The notes: generated by a model from the sequence alone, not told the origin. 64,000 nucleotides of DNA from Acidovorax sp. NB1 (GCF_005405905.1 NZ_BJHU01000009.1:1-64000); one strand, 5' to 3'; shown: positions 52,426 to 62,333, counted from the stretch's first letter. Numbers and translations are program-made.

Positions 52426-53337
52426 TCACACCCAGATGCGATACGCCCAGAACGCCTCGTCGCCATAGATGCCGTCGTACAGCGCCTGTGGCGCGTAGCC
52501 CGTGATGCGGCGCGTGACGCGGCACAGGTGCGACTGGTCCGAGAACCCGGCGCCCGCTGCCACATCGGCCCATTTGACCGAGCCCTGTGCAGCGTCGGCG
52601 GCGATGGTGTCGAAGAACGCCTGCTCTGCCTTGCCAAAGCCGCGCAGCTCGCGCAGGGGCAGCCCAGCCCAGCGCTTGATGCGCCGCTCCAGCTGGCGCA
52701 GGCTGCGGCCGGGGGCGGACAGGGCAGCGCGTTGTGCGAGGTGTGCAGCCCAGTCGCCGTATCGCTGTGTGGGCAGGGGCTGGGCGGGGCGGCAGGCCTG
52801 CCAGCGGGGCTCCAGGAAGTCTTCCAGGCACTGCATGCGGGCCGTGTTGTCGGGCAGGTTCTGCACCGCTGCACACAAGGCCAGCCAGTCGGGCGGCAAC
52901 AGCGACTGCGCGTCCACCATGCGGTCGGTCAGGGCACCCGGGTCCACACCGGTGAGTTGGTGCAGCGCGTCGGGCATGAACATCACCATCATGGCGTGCG
53001 TGGGGCCTGCGCAGTAGCTGGAGGTGGGGCGGGTCTGCGGGCCCGCCAGCACCCAGCGGCCGGGGTAGGCCTCGCGCGGGCTGTGCTGCGTGGGCATGGT
53101 GTCGGGGCGCTCGGCCACCAGGGCCTCGCTGCGGCCTTCAAACCACCAGCTCAGGCTGCACAAGGGGGATGCCGGAAAGCGGTTGATGCGTTGCGCGTCA
53201 CTGAGTGTGTGGCCCACCGTGCTGCGCGCCATGGCAGCACGCAGGCAGGCCGTGAGGCTGGCGCGCGGCAGCCACAGCTCGCCCGAGGGGATCAGCCCGG
53301 CGGGGTGCCGGGGGGAGAGGGGGGCCAAGCTTGCCAT
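52426..53337 (-). CDS. AraC-family transcriptional regulator
   Basis: 303 residues. The N-terminal sensor part is of the DUF6597/AraC-like kind (LWLPRASLTACLRAAMARST), and a C-terminal AraC HTH is present (WADVAAGAGFSDQSHLCRVT, RRITGYAPQAL). It starts 76 bp from the divergent P450 gene, which it probably controls. The frame stays open to 53538, but that part shadows the P450. Confidence 0.85.
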   Translation of the reverse strand: MASLAPLSPRHPAGLIPSGELWLPRASLTACLRAAMARSTVGHTLSDAQRINRFPASPLCSLSWWFEGRSEALVAERPDTMPTQHSPREAYPGRWVLAGPQTRPTSSYCAGPTHAMMVMFMPDALHQLTGVDPGALTDRMVDAQSLLPPDWLALCAAVQNLPDNTARMQCLEDFLEPRWQACRPAQPLPTQRYGDWAAHLAQRAALSAPGRSLRQLERRIKRWAGLPLRELRGFGKAEQAFFDTIAADAAQGSVKWADVAAGAGFSDQSHLCRVTRRITGYAPQALYDGIYGDEAFWAYRIWV

Positions 53338-53413
53338 GGGGCGCGAGTGTAGGCGACGGGGGCTGTCGCAATCGTTCAATACGGCCCGGCTGCTGCGCTG
53401 CAGCATGCGCGGC

Positions 53414-54847
53414 ATGAACTCGACCACCGCCAATGTGGCGCCTCCCGCCATTGCCTCTGCCTCTGCCGTTCCACCCACGCCCCTCCTGCCCAGCGGCCCG
53501 CGCAGCCGCTGGTGGGGCCTGCCGCTGCTGCGCGCCATGCGGGCCGACTACCTGGGTTTCGTGACCCAACTGCAGCGCGAGCATGGCGATCTCACCCGCA
53601 TGCGCCTGGGCTATGAAGATGCGTGGGACCTGATGCACCCTGACCTGGTGCGCGAGGCACTCGTCACCCATGCCGACCAGCTCATCTGCTGGGAGCGTGG
53701 CATGGAGGTGTTCGAGGAAGTGTTTGGCCAGAGCGTGCTGGTGACTGAGGGCGCCACCTGGCAGCGCCAGCGCCGCATGCTGATGCCTGCCTTCACCCCC
53801 AAGCGGGTGGCAGGCTACGCGCAGCTGATGACCGATGCCGCCCGCAGCGCGCTCGACGCCGCCGTGCCCCCGGGCCAGCCCGGTGCACAAGTGGCGGTGG
53901 ATGCGCTGTGGACGGACGTGACCATGGACGTGATCCTGCGTACGCTGTTCAGCACCTCGGCACAGGCCGATGCGCGCGAAGCCGCCTGGGCCACTCAGAC
54001 GCTGTCGGAAACCGCCTTCCACGAAATGTTCATGCCCTTCACGCTGCCCGACTGGTTGCCCCTGCCGGGCAAGGCGGCCAAGCGGCGCGCGATCCGGTCG
54101 CTGAAAGGGCTGGTATGGAGCCACATCCATGCCCGCCAGGCCGAGGTGGCCGCACCCGGCGCCCCGGAGCGCTCAGACCTTCTGCACATGCTGCAGGCAC
54201 TGCGCGACGAGCAAACCGGCGAGGCCTTGTCGGCGCAAGAGGTGTTCGACCAGTGCATCGTCAGCTTCCAGGCCGGGCACGAAACCAGCGCCACCACGCT
54301 GCTGTGGTGGACCCTGCTCATGGCCCAGCACCCCGAGGCTGCGCAGCGCGCCCAGTCCGAGGTCGATGCCGTGTTGCAGGGCGGCACCCCCGGCCCTGAG
54401 CACCTGGCCCAGCTGCCCTGGCTGGGCGCCACGCTCAAAGAGGCGCTGCGCCTCTACCCCCCGATCGCCGCGCTGATGAGCCGCCGCACCACCGCGCCCA
54501 TCACGCTGGGCGGCGTGCCGGTGCCCCAAGGCGCCATGCTGCGCATCACTCCTTGGGTGCTGCACCGCGATGCGCGCTGGTTTGCCGAGCCGAACCGCTT
54601 TGCGCCCGAGCGGTTTCTGGACGGCGCGCCACCCATCCCCCGGGGCGCGTGGATCCCGTTCGGCCTGGGCCCGCGTGTGTGCATTGGCCAGCACTTTGCG
54701 ATGCTGGAGATGACGCTGCTGGCCGCCATGCTGTTGCAGCGGTACACCGTGCGGTTGCCAGTCGGGGGCGTTGTGGGAGCGCCCCGGTTGCAGGTGACGC
54801 TGCGGCCGGACGGGGCGTCTGCGCTGTGGCTAGAGCGAAGGGGATAG
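53414..54847 (+). CDS. Cytochrome P450
   Basis: 477 residues. The oxygen-activating I-helix AGHETSATT, the ExxR motif EALRLYPP and the heme loop FGLGPRVCIGQHF (Cys as thiolate ligand) identify a soluble bacterial P450, class unknown. No ferredoxin or ferredoxin reductase gene is adjacent. The natural substrate is unknown; shared promoter space with an AraC regulator suggests inducible expression. Earlier in-frame starts (53405, 53090) are not favoured. Confidence 0.93.
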   Translation: MNSTTANVAPPAIASASAVPPTPLLPSGPRSRWWGLPLLRAMRADYLGFVTQLQREHGDLTRMRLGYEDAWDLMHPDLVREALVTHADQLICWERGMEVFEEVFGQSVLVTEGATWQRQRRMLMPAFTPKRVAGYAQLMTDAARSALDAAVPPGQPGAQVAVDALWTDVTMDVILRTLFSTSAQADAREAAWATQTLSETAFHEMFMPFTLPDWLPLPGKAAKRRAIRSLKGLVWSHIHARQAEVAAPGAPERSDLLHMLQALRDEQTGEALSAQEVFDQCIVSFQAGHETSATTLLWWTLLMAQHPEAAQRAQSEVDAVLQGGTPGPEHLAQLPWLGATLKEALRLYPPIAALMSRRTTAPITLGGVPVPQGAMLRITPWVLHRDARWFAEPNRFAPERFLDGAPPIPRGAWIPFGLGPRVCIGQHFAMLEMTLLAAMLLQRYTVRLPVGGVVGAPRLQVTLRPDGASALWLERRG

Positions 54848-54894
54848 ACGCTTCAGGTCACGGGAACTTGCATCCCAACTCACTCCTAACTTCT

Positions 54895-55224
54895 TTACGG
54901 GCGGGCGCGTCGGTGATTTCTTAACAACCGATAAATGGCGATATAGGCACACCATTGCGGAAAACAAAGAGCAATCCACAACAGTTGTTTGAAGACAACG
55001 AAGGCGGTGAAGTCTTGGCCAAAAAGAGCTTTCGCGGCCAGAGCTGCGAGAAACCAGGAAGGGAGGGTTAGTGTTGCCAGTACAGCCTCGACATGGTCCG
55101 GGACGCTACAACACGCTGAAATTGCAATCCCACCATACGCGACTCCGATGCTCCAGGCGCTAAAGACCACGACCAACGTGATATTCGCGCCAATCAGCCA
55201 CCGCTCGGTCTGCGTGAGTTTCAT
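54895..55224 (-). CDS. Small hypothetical membrane protein (coupled to mtgA)
   Basis: 109 residues with three hydrophobic helices (ANITLVVVFSAWSIGVAYGG, LTLPSWFLAALAAKALF, LWIALCFPQWCAYIAIY). The ATG shares its A with the mtgA stop (TGATG), so it is translationally coupled. Lower GC than its neighbours. Family not recognised; a role near the cell wall is possible from context only. Confidence 0.6.
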   Translation of the reverse strand: MKLTQTERWLIGANITLVVVFSAWSIGVAYGGIAISACCSVPDHVEAVLATLTLPSWFLAALAAKALFGQDFTAFVVFKQLLWIALCFPQWCAYIAIYRLLRNHRRARP

Positions 55225-55958
55225 CACGGCAGTTCCGCGCCGCCCATGCGCCCCAGGATCGTGCGCGTGCGCCCCGCCAGATACGCTGACCCGGGCGTTT
55301 TCTCAAACCGCTTGGGCGCAGGCAGCATCACCGCCAGGCGGGCGGCTTCGGTGGTGCCCAGGCGGCTGGCGCTCTTGCGAAAGTAGTGCTGCGCAGCGGC
55401 CTCGGCGCCGAACACGCCTTCGCCCCATTCCACGTTGTTGAGGTAGATCTCCAGGATGCGCTGCTTGGAGAGCAATTGCTCCAGCGCCAGCGTGAGCACA
55501 AACTCCTGCCCCTTGCGCAGCAGCGTGCGTTCGCCCGAGAGCAGCAGGTTCTTGGCCAGTTGCTGGGTGATGGTGGAGCCGCCCCGGATCTTGGGCGCAC
55601 GCACCGGGCGCTCGGGGGCGCGGGCCTGCGCCTTGCTGGCCTGGGCTTCGGCCTTGGCGTTGCGCTCCCAGGCTTTTTCGATGGCTGTCCAGTCCACGCC
55701 GTCGTGGTTCACAAAACCATCGTCTTCCGACGCGATCACCGCGCGCTTGAGGTGGTCAGAGATGTCCGCATACGGCACCCATTGCTGGCGCCAGGGCACA
55801 TGGCCTTTGGTGGCCAGCAGCGCCCAGGCTTCGGAGCGCTGGAAGGTGGTGGATTCGGGGTTGATGACCACCATGGCGGCAATGCGCAGCACAAAAAACA
55901 GCTGCAGCGCCACGAAGGCGATCACCAGCAGTCCCAGCCAGCGCAACACGGCTTTCAT
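55224..55958 (-). CDS. mtgA: Monofunctional biosynthetic peptidoglycan transglycosylase
   Basis: 244 residues. An N-terminal membrane helix (VLRWLGLLVIAFVALQLFF) and a GT51 domain with ASEDDGFVNHDGVDW (catalytic Glu) and GGSTITQQLAKNLL. A 30-residue Ala/Lys-rich insertion lies between these motifs (about 95-125). It polymerises lipid II into glycan strands. It follows aroE by 17 bp. Confidence 0.93.
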   Translation of the reverse strand: MKAVLRWLGLLVIAFVALQLFFVLRIAAMVVINPESTTFQRSEAWALLATKGHVPWRQQWVPYADISDHLKRAVIASEDDGFVNHDGVDWTAIEKAWERNAKAEAQASKAQARAPERPVRAPKIRGGSTITQQLAKNLLLSGERTLLRKGQEFVLTLALEQLLSKQRILEIYLNNVEWGEGVFGAEAAAQHYFRKSASRLGTTEAARLAVMLPAPKRFEKTPGSAYLAGRTRTILGRMGGAELP

Positions 55959-55975
55959 GGTGGCTTCCCCGGGGT

Positions 55976-56821
55976 TCAGGCGGCAGCAGATTGCTGCATT
56001 TCACGCAGCACCTGGGCCGACGGCGGGCGCACGCCGCGCCACAGCAAGAAGGCTTCGGCGGCTTGCTCCACCAGCATGCCCAGGCCGTCACGGGGCACAG
56101 CGCCGTGCTGGCGCGCCCAGTCGAGGAAGCCTTGCGCCGCAGGGCCATACATCATGTCGTAGGCCAGTGCGCCCGGGCGCAGCACGGTGGCGGGCACGGG
56201 CACCCCGGCTCCGGCCAAGCTGCTGGCCGTGGCGTTGATGATCACATCAAAATTGGCCGTTACCGCGCGTGGTTCTAGTGCTTCTAGCTCTGCTTTTTGT
56301 AGCAATGCGAGGGCGCTGTGCGACTGCACCAGCGCCTCTGCCTTGGCCAGGGTGCGGTTGGCCACGGTGATGTGGCGGGCCCCCGCCAGCAGCAGCGGGC
56401 CCAGCACGCCTGCGGCGGCGCCCCCTGCGCCCACCAGCAGCACATTGCGCCCGGCCAGCGACACGCCCGCGTTGCGCGTGATGTCGGCCACCAGGCCCAG
56501 GCCGTCGGTGTTGTCGGCATACAGGCTGCCGTCGGCGCGAAAGGTGAGGGTGTTGGCCGCACCCGCCAGTTGCACGCGCTCGCTGCATTCGGTGGCAAGG
56601 CCCGGCGCTTCAGTCTTGAACGGTACGGTGACGTTGCAGCCTCGTCCGCCTTCGGCAGCGAACGCGCGCACGCCTTGGGCAAAACCGTCCAGGGGCACCA
56701 GGCGGCGTTCGTAGGCGATGGGCTCGCCCGTGAGTTCGGCAAAGCGGGCGTGGATGGCGGGCGAGCGGCTGTGCGCCACCGGGTTGCCCATCACGCAGTA
56801 CAGGTCGGGGGTTTGGCTCAT
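55976..56821 (-). CDS. aroE: Shikimate dehydrogenase
   Basis: 281 residues. Substrate residues Lys69 (NVTVPFK) and Asp106 (NTDGLG), and the NADP-binding GAGGAAAG (131-138), identify AroE, which reduces 3-dehydroshikimate in aromatic amino acid biosynthesis. It lies in a compact leftward group RNB-tonB-aroE-mtgA. The DNA around 56250-56310 faintly recalls the REP-like family. Confidence 0.94.
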   Translation of the reverse strand: MSQTPDLYCVMGNPVAHSRSPAIHARFAELTGEPIAYERRLVPLDGFAQGVRAFAAEGGRGCNVTVPFKTEAPGLATECSERVQLAGAANTLTFRADGSLYADNTDGLGLVADITRNAGVSLAGRNVLLVGAGGAAAGVLGPLLLAGARHITVANRTLAKAEALVQSHSALALLQKAELEALEPRAVTANFDVIINATASSLAGAGVPVPATVLRPGALAYDMMYGPAAQGFLDWARQHGAVPRDGLGMLVEQAAEAFLLWRGVRPPSAQVLREMQQSAAA

Positions 56822-56866
56822 GACAAAAGCTTGTGCGGGTGGCCCCGCGTGGGGCCGCGCCGGGAA

Positions 56867-57727
56867 CTACCGGACGGTGGTTTCGAGGGTCTGGTCGCGG
56901 GTGAACTTGAAGCGCGCCACCATGGCGATCTGGTCGGCCTTTTTGCGCATGTCGGCGCCGAAGGCACCAAAGGGCCCGGCGGCGCGGGCAATGGCCTCGG
57001 CGCGGCGGTCCAGGGTGCTGTTGCCTGAGCCTTGCACGATCTCGGTGCCGAGCACGCGGCCGTCGTGGTTGACGGTGACGATCATGGTCAGCTCGCCATA
57101 CAGCTTGCGGCCGGCTTGTTCGGGGAAGTTCTCGGTGCCTTTGTCCTCGACCTTGCGGCGCAGCGCGTCGTAATAGACGGCGTAGGCCTCTTCGCGCGTG
57201 GCGGGGCTGATGTAGCGCTTCTTGGGGCGCGAGTTTTCTTCGTTGATGCGTTTCTCGATCTCGGCCAGCAGCTTGACCAGCTGGCGGCGCTTTTCCTGCT
57301 CGTTGGCCTGGTCGGCGCTCTGGCTGGGCTTGCGCGGGTCGGGCTCGGGCATGGTGGCGAGCTGCTTGCGCAGCTGGGCCAACAATTGCGCCTGCTGCTC
57401 CTGCATCGCATCCATCTTGCGCTGCGCTTCTTCGTAGTCGTCCCCCACGGCCGTGAGCGCCGTGTAGGGCAGGGGGCTGGTGGCCCGGCCCTTCTCTGCA
57501 TCGCCACCGCCTGCCAGGTTGGCCTGGGCGATGGCCTGGGCCTTGTCGGGGCGCTCGTTGGACTTGGCGTTGACCAGGATGACTTCGAGCGGTGTGTCCT
57601 GGAACACGCGGTTGAAACCCTCGGGGTCGATGAAGCGCACGGAGATCAGCGCGGCGTGCACGGCAATGGACACGCCCAGCGCCAGCTGCAACGTGGTGAT
57701 GGTGCGGAGGAAGGCGGGGAGTTTCAT
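56867..57727 (-). CDS. TonB-like energy transducer
   Basis: 286 residues. A single N-terminal membrane helix (LQLALGVSIAVHAALISV), a charged coiled-coil periplasmic stalk (about 95-170, rich in Gln/Glu/Lys) and a C-terminal TonB domain (LYGELTMIVTVNHDGRVLG, VARFKFTRDQTLE). No ExbBD here; it may use those elsewhere. The TTG start at 57736 would add three residues; I use the ATG at 57727. Confidence 0.85.
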   Translation of the reverse strand: MKLPAFLRTITTLQLALGVSIAVHAALISVRFIDPEGFNRVFQDTPLEVILVNAKSNERPDKAQAIAQANLAGGGDAEKGRATSPLPYTALTAVGDDYEEAQRKMDAMQEQQAQLLAQLRKQLATMPEPDPRKPSQSADQANEQEKRRQLVKLLAEIEKRINEENSRPKKRYISPATREEAYAVYYDALRRKVEDKGTENFPEQAGRKLYGELTMIVTVNHDGRVLGTEIVQGSGNSTLDRRAEAIARAAGPFGAFGADMRKKADQIAMVARFKFTRDQTLETTVR

Positions 57728-57752
57728 CGCCAGCAATTATCAGGGGGCGGGG

Positions 57753-59831
57753 TCAGGGGGCAGGGGCTGCCGCAGCGGCGTCGGCGGGTGCCTCGTTCAC
57801 GTCCACTGCAATCGCAATCGGCCCGGCCACGGTGTCGTCGTCTTCCTCGGCGTCTTCCACCGGGCCGTCGTCGCTGGTGTCGGCCGGGTCGTCCAGGCGC
57901 TCGATCACGGTACCGTGGATGTCGAGGGTGATCTCGTCCACCTCACCGAGCTTGACCTTCAGGCGCGCGCCGCGCGGCAGGTTTTGCGCGCCCAGCACCG
58001 GGAAGACCAGCGGAATGTCGTCCGCCCGCACCAGAAAGCTGCCGCCCGGGCCTTCCTTGAACACGGTGGCGTTCAGCTCGGTGATGCCGTTCTGCTCCAC
58101 ATACTTCAGCGTCCAGAAGCGTTCCATGCCCGCCTGGTAGCCGTTGTAGGCACCATAGGCCGCGTCGAAGCTGCTGATGATGGAGAACAGGTCGGCGTCC
58201 TTGGGTTTGAAGGGCGCGGCCAGCGCGGCGGTCTTGCCGTGGCGGGCGCAGGCAATGATCTGCCACTGGTTGACCAGGTCGGTGTAGCGGCGCAGGGGCG
58301 AGGTGGCCCACGAGTAGGCTTTGACGCCGATGCCCGCATGCGGCAGCGCCTTGGTGCCCATGCGCACCTTCACGCCGGGCGCCATGCTGGCCTGGCTGCG
58401 GTAGATGCCGGGCACGCCCAGCTCGGCCATCCAGCTGCCCCAGGTGCTGTTGGCCACGATCATGGCCTCGGCCACGATCAGGTCGAGCGGTGCGCCGCGC
58501 TGACGCACGCTGATCTGCACCTGCTCGTCGCCGGTGGGCTCGGCGCCGTCGTTACCGACCAGGCGGAAGTTGTAGTCCGGCCGGTTGAAGTTTTCGGGCT
58601 TGCCACGCACCACTTCGCGACGGGCTTTGAGGTCTTTGGCGAGGCGGTGCAAAAATGATAGCTGCCCACGCAGATCAGACAGGCGGTGGGGGTCGTTTTG
58701 ATGCTCAAACGCCGGGTTGGTCAGCCATTCTTCCGTCACCACGCTGTCGAGCTGGTCGTGGCGCAGGTTGGCGGCGATGTGCACGCGCTCCAGCTTGGTC
58801 TCCGAGTTTTTGAACTCCAGCGTGGCTTCGTCGATGGTTACGTACAGCGACACGGCCGGGTTGGCACGGCCTTCGTCCAGCGTGTAGGTCTGCACCACGT
58901 CGTCGGGCAGCATGGTGATCTTGTAGCCCGGCATGTAGACCGTGGACAGGCGCGCGCGGCCGAGCTGGTCAATCGCGCTGCCCGGCTGGATGGCCAGGCC
59001 GGGCGCGGCGATGTGGATGCCCAGCACCACGGTGCCCGTGCCCAGGCCCTGGACGGACAACGCATCGTCGATTTCGGTGGTCTGCGAGTCGTCGATGGAG
59101 TAGGCCTGCGCAGTGGACAGCGGTAGCTCGTCGGCAATGACCGGCGCCGTGACGGCTGGAAAGCCCGTGCCCTTGGGGAAGTTCTCGAACAAGAAGCGCT
59201 TCCAGTGGAACTGGTAGGCCGAGTCGATGGCGCCGGCCTTTTGCAGCAGGTCGAGCGGCGCGGTGTGCGTGGCGCGGCTGGCATCGACCACGGCCTTGTA
59301 CTCGGGCGCGTTCTTGTCGGGCTTGAACAGGATCTTGTAAAGCTGGTCGCGGATGGGCTGCGGGCATTCGCCCCGGCCCAGTTGCGCGGCCCACTCGTCG
59401 ATCTGCGCGAGGATGGCCTTCTTCTTCTCGATCGCGGCCAGCGCCTGCTGCAGGATCTCGGCCGATGCCTTCTTGAACCGGCCCTTGCCCGCGCGGCGGA
59501 AGTAGTGCGGTGCGTCGTACAGGCGGAACAGCGCACCGGCCTGCTGTGCCAGGGTGGCGTTGTCCGAGAAATAGTCGCGCGCTAGGTCGGCAAAGCCGAA
59601 TTCGTCTTCGGGCGCGAATTCCCAGGCCAGGTCCAGCTCGATGGTCTCGGCCACGGCCTGGGCCTGGGCGATGAGTTCGGCCGGGGCGGGCTTTTCGAAC
59701 TTCAGCAGGATGTGGGCGGCCTTGACCTTGACCCGTTTGCCCGAGTCCAGCTCGATCTGGGCGGATGTGTCGGCTTCGGACAGGATACGGCCGGCGAGGA
59801 ATTTGCCAGCTTCTTCAAACAATGCGTGCAT
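57753..59831 (-). CDS. RNB-domain exoribonuclease (RNase II/R family)
   Basis: 692 residues. The RNB catalytic motif YSIDDSQTTEIDDAL (about residues 260-275) supplies the acidic Mg site. ATSPLRRYTDLVNQW marks the end of the domain, and an S1-like C-terminal part ends in an acidic/Ala tail. It degrades RNA 3' to 5'. The N-terminal cold-shock domains of RNase R are weak or absent. I start at 59831 (MHALFEEAGKFLAGRI). Confidence 0.88.
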   Translation of the reverse strand: MHALFEEAGKFLAGRILSEADTSAQIELDSGKRVKVKAAHILLKFEKPAPAELIAQAQAVAETIELDLAWEFAPEDEFGFADLARDYFSDNATLAQQAGALFRLYDAPHYFRRAGKGRFKKASAEILQQALAAIEKKKAILAQIDEWAAQLGRGECPQPIRDQLYKILFKPDKNAPEYKAVVDASRATHTAPLDLLQKAGAIDSAYQFHWKRFLFENFPKGTGFPAVTAPVIADELPLSTAQAYSIDDSQTTEIDDALSVQGLGTGTVVLGIHIAAPGLAIQPGSAIDQLGRARLSTVYMPGYKITMLPDDVVQTYTLDEGRANPAVSLYVTIDEATLEFKNSETKLERVHIAANLRHDQLDSVVTEEWLTNPAFEHQNDPHRLSDLRGQLSFLHRLAKDLKARREVVRGKPENFNRPDYNFRLVGNDGAEPTGDEQVQISVRQRGAPLDLIVAEAMIVANSTWGSWMAELGVPGIYRSQASMAPGVKVRMGTKALPHAGIGVKAYSWATSPLRRYTDLVNQWQIIACARHGKTAALAAPFKPKDADLFSIISSFDAAYGAYNGYQAGMERFWTLKYVEQNGITELNATVFKEGPGGSFLVRADDIPLVFPVLGAQNLPRGARLKVKLGEVDEITLDIHGTVIERLDDPADTSDDGPVEDAEEDDDTVAGPIAIAVDVNEAPADAAAAAPAP

Positions 59832-59951
59832 GGCGGGATTGTCCCATGGGCCTGAGCCGGCTCGCCCGGACACGGGGTGGCGGCCAGCCCCTATGATGCG
59901 CACCACCTCGCCGGCACCACCCCAGCGCTGAATCCTCTCTGAGTGAGCCCC

Positions 59952-61565
59952 ATGCTTTTTGATGCTGTTGCCGCGCCCCTGTTTCTTCTGGCCCTGACGC
60001 TGCCCTTTGTGTTTGGCTACACCGAGGCTCCCATTTTCAATTTCTGGCCGGTTGTGGCCTCGTGGTCCTGCGGCCTGGTGCTTTTATTGCTGATGCTGGC
60101 GCGCTCCTGGCACGTGCGCGGCGCTGCCCGGGGGGGGGCGTCCCGTGCGGATGCGCGGACTTTCATGGCATCGCACCTGGCATTGGGGCTGGTGCTGGCG
60201 GGCGCACTGGGGGGGGGCATCGGGTTGGCGCAGTTCTTTGGCGGGGATCTGGGCCTTGCGCCCTGGGTGCAACCCTCTGCGCCAGGCCAGGCGATTGGCA
60301 ACCTGCGCCAACGCAATCAACAGGCGTCGTTGCTGAGCCTGGGGGTGTGGTCGCTGCTGTGGCTGGTGGTCCAGCTTCAAGCGCGGCTGGAGGGCGGAAG
60401 CCATGCCAGCCCGGCGCAAAACGCCCTGCTAGGCGGCGGGCGGCCCTGGCCGTCCTGGCTGGTGGGGCTGCTGCTGGCCTGGGGGCTGGCATTGCTGGCC
60501 ATGGCCAGTGCGGCGACCGCTTCGCGCACTGGCGCCCTGCAGTGGCTGATGGTGGTGGGCTTGCTGGTGTGGTGGCAGCGCCGTGGTGGCCGTGTGGCCG
60601 TGGGGCTGTCGGTGGTGGGTGTGCTGATGTACTTGGGGGCCGCCTGGCTGTTGCCGCGCCTGTTGCTGGAGTGGACCGGGTTCAGCACCGATGGCCTTTT
60701 TACGCGCATTCTGGGGGACGAACAGGGCTGCAGCAGCCGCCGCGCCCTGTGGGCCAATGTGCTGCACCTGATTGCGCAAAAGCCCTGGCTGGGCTGGGGC
60801 TGGGGTGAGCTGGACTACGCGCACTACATCACCTTGTTCCCGGGTGAGCGGTTCTGTGTGCTGCTAGACAACGCCCACAACCTGCCCTTGCAGCTGGCCG
60901 TGGAGTTGGGGGTGCCAGTGGCCGTGCTGGTGTGTGCCGCTGTGGCGGCCTGGGTGGTGCACGCACGGCCATGGGCCGAAACTGACCCGCTGCGCCAGCT
61001 GGCGTGGGGTGTGCTGGCCATTGTGGGCGTGCACAGCCTGCTGGAGTTTCCACTTTGGTATGGCCCTTTCCAGGTGGTCTCTGTGATGGCCGTGGCGCTG
61101 CTGTGGTGGCCGCAGGCAACCCCAAGCTGGGTTGCGGCGCGTGCGACCAAGGCTGCGGCCATGCTGGTGCTGGCGGGCGCCGCTGCTGTGGGTACCCTGG
61201 TGCTGTGGGAGCACTACCGGATCGGCATGTTGTACCGGCCGCTGCCGCAACGGCCAGCGGCGTACCAGGAAGACACCATGTCCAAAGTGTCCGACACGCT
61301 GTTCTTCTCGGACCAGGTGGACTTTGCCCTGTTGTCCACCATTGCGCTCACCCGCGAGACAGCCCCCCAAATCAACCTGCTGGCGGGGGAGTTGTTGCAC
61401 TTCTCGCCCGAACCCCGTGTCATCCAGGCGCTGATTGAAAGTGCCGTGCTGCTGGGCAAAGACGACGAGGCTGCGTTCCACATGAAGCGCTACCGCATCG
61501 CCTACCCGGCGGAATACGAGCGCTGGAAGGGGCCGGGGGCTGCCAGGGCGTCGGGGGCTCGGTAG
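59952..61565 (+). CDS. PglL-type O-oligosaccharyltransferase / Wzy-family membrane protein
   Basis: 537 residues with 10-12 predicted membrane helices. The N-terminal FGYTEAPIFNFWPVVASW and the QAIGNLRQRNQQASLLSLG motif are typical of PglL/PglO-like ligases. The Wzy_C region (QKPWLGWGWGELDYAHY, LDNAHNLPLQLAVELG) follows. It either transfers glycan from lipid carrier to pilin or other proteins, or ligates O-antigen; no pilin gene is adjacent, so the acceptor is open. A GTG at 59943 is a possible alternative start. Confidence 0.85.
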   Translation: MLFDAVAAPLFLLALTLPFVFGYTEAPIFNFWPVVASWSCGLVLLLLMLARSWHVRGAARGGASRADARTFMASHLALGLVLAGALGGGIGLAQFFGGDLGLAPWVQPSAPGQAIGNLRQRNQQASLLSLGVWSLLWLVVQLQARLEGGSHASPAQNALLGGGRPWPSWLVGLLLAWGLALLAMASAATASRTGALQWLMVVGLLVWWQRRGGRVAVGLSVVGVLMYLGAAWLLPRLLLEWTGFSTDGLFTRILGDEQGCSSRRALWANVLHLIAQKPWLGWGWGELDYAHYITLFPGERFCVLLDNAHNLPLQLAVELGVPVAVLVCAAVAAWVVHARPWAETDPLRQLAWGVLAIVGVHSLLEFPLWYGPFQVVSVMAVALLWWPQATPSWVAARATKAAAMLVLAGAAAVGTLVLWEHYRIGMLYRPLPQRPAAYQEDTMSKVSDTLFFSDQVDFALLSTIALTRETAPQINLLAGELLHFSPEPRVIQALIESAVLLGKDDEAAFHMKRYRIAYPAEYERWKGPGAARASGAR

Positions 61566-61596
61566 CGTAGCCTTTCGCCTCGGGGCGGGGTGGGGC

Positions 61597-62181
61597 TCAG
61601 GCCAGGTCCAGAAACTCCACCACCTGCGGCAGGTAATCGGTGAAGTTGCCCAGCGCGTGATCCCCGCCCTCTTGCACGATCTGCCGGGCCTTGGGGTAGC
61701 GCCCTGCCATTTCGCGCCAGTCGAGCACTTCATCGCCCTTTGCAATGATGGCCAGCTCCGGGCCTGCCGGGGGGCGACTGCGCATGTCCAGGGCCTCTAG
61801 CTCGGTGATGTACTCCGGCAGAAAGTAAAAGCGCTCTGCGGGGTTCTGCCAGGTGGTCTGTTCGCCGATGTAGCGCGCCAGGTCACGGGCGGGGTCCACG
61901 GCGGGGTTCAGCATCACGCTGCGGCAGCCCGCGTGCTGGGCCACCCAGCTGGCATAAAACCCACCCAGAGACGACCCCACCACCGCCATGGCCGCGCGGG
62001 GCCAATTGGCAATGCCCTGTGCAACCAGCGCCATGGCGGCCTTTGGCGAAGGCGGCAACTGCGGGCACCAGAAGGTGACAGCCGGGTGGTGCGCTGCCAC
62101 ATGCGCCGCCATCTGGCGGGCTTTGGCCGACTGGGGCGAGGAGCGGAAGCCGTGCAGGTACAGAAGGTGGGTGGTGGTCAT
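61597..62181 (-). CDS. YqiA/YcfP-family alpha/beta esterase
   Basis: 194 residues. Begins MTTTHLLYLHGFRSSPQSAK, with the Ser elbow VVGSSLGGFYASW, Asp in AKGDEVLD and His in GGDHALGNF. This small esterase family acts on acyl-CoA or short esters. The frame opens to 62301, but the first 40 residues look random. Converges on the PglL-like gene. Confidence 0.87.
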   Translation of the reverse strand: MTTTHLLYLHGFRSSPQSAKARQMAAHVAAHHPAVTFWCPQLPPSPKAAMALVAQGIANWPRAAMAVVGSSLGGFYASWVAQHAGCRSVMLNPAVDPARDLARYIGEQTTWQNPAERFYFLPEYITELEALDMRSRPPAGPELAIIAKGDEVLDWREMAGRYPKARQIVQEGGDHALGNFTDYLPQVVEFLDLA

Positions 62182-62333
62182 CGGCAGACAGACAGGCAAG
62201 CAAGCAGGCAGGAAAAAATGCGGGGCAGGGGAATCACTGCTCCAGACAGGGCGGCGCAGGCATAAGATGGGAGGTATCAAATCGTAACCACGGGGCGCCA
62301 TGCAGCGCGGCGCCTTGATTCGCTCCCTGCACC

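Noticed and set aside
56250-56310. Possible REP-like copy inside aroE
   Set aside because: Similarity is limited to a TAGTGC-TTCTAGC-TTTTTGTAGC order; the protein there is still AroE-like with near-normal length, so insertion cannot be supported.
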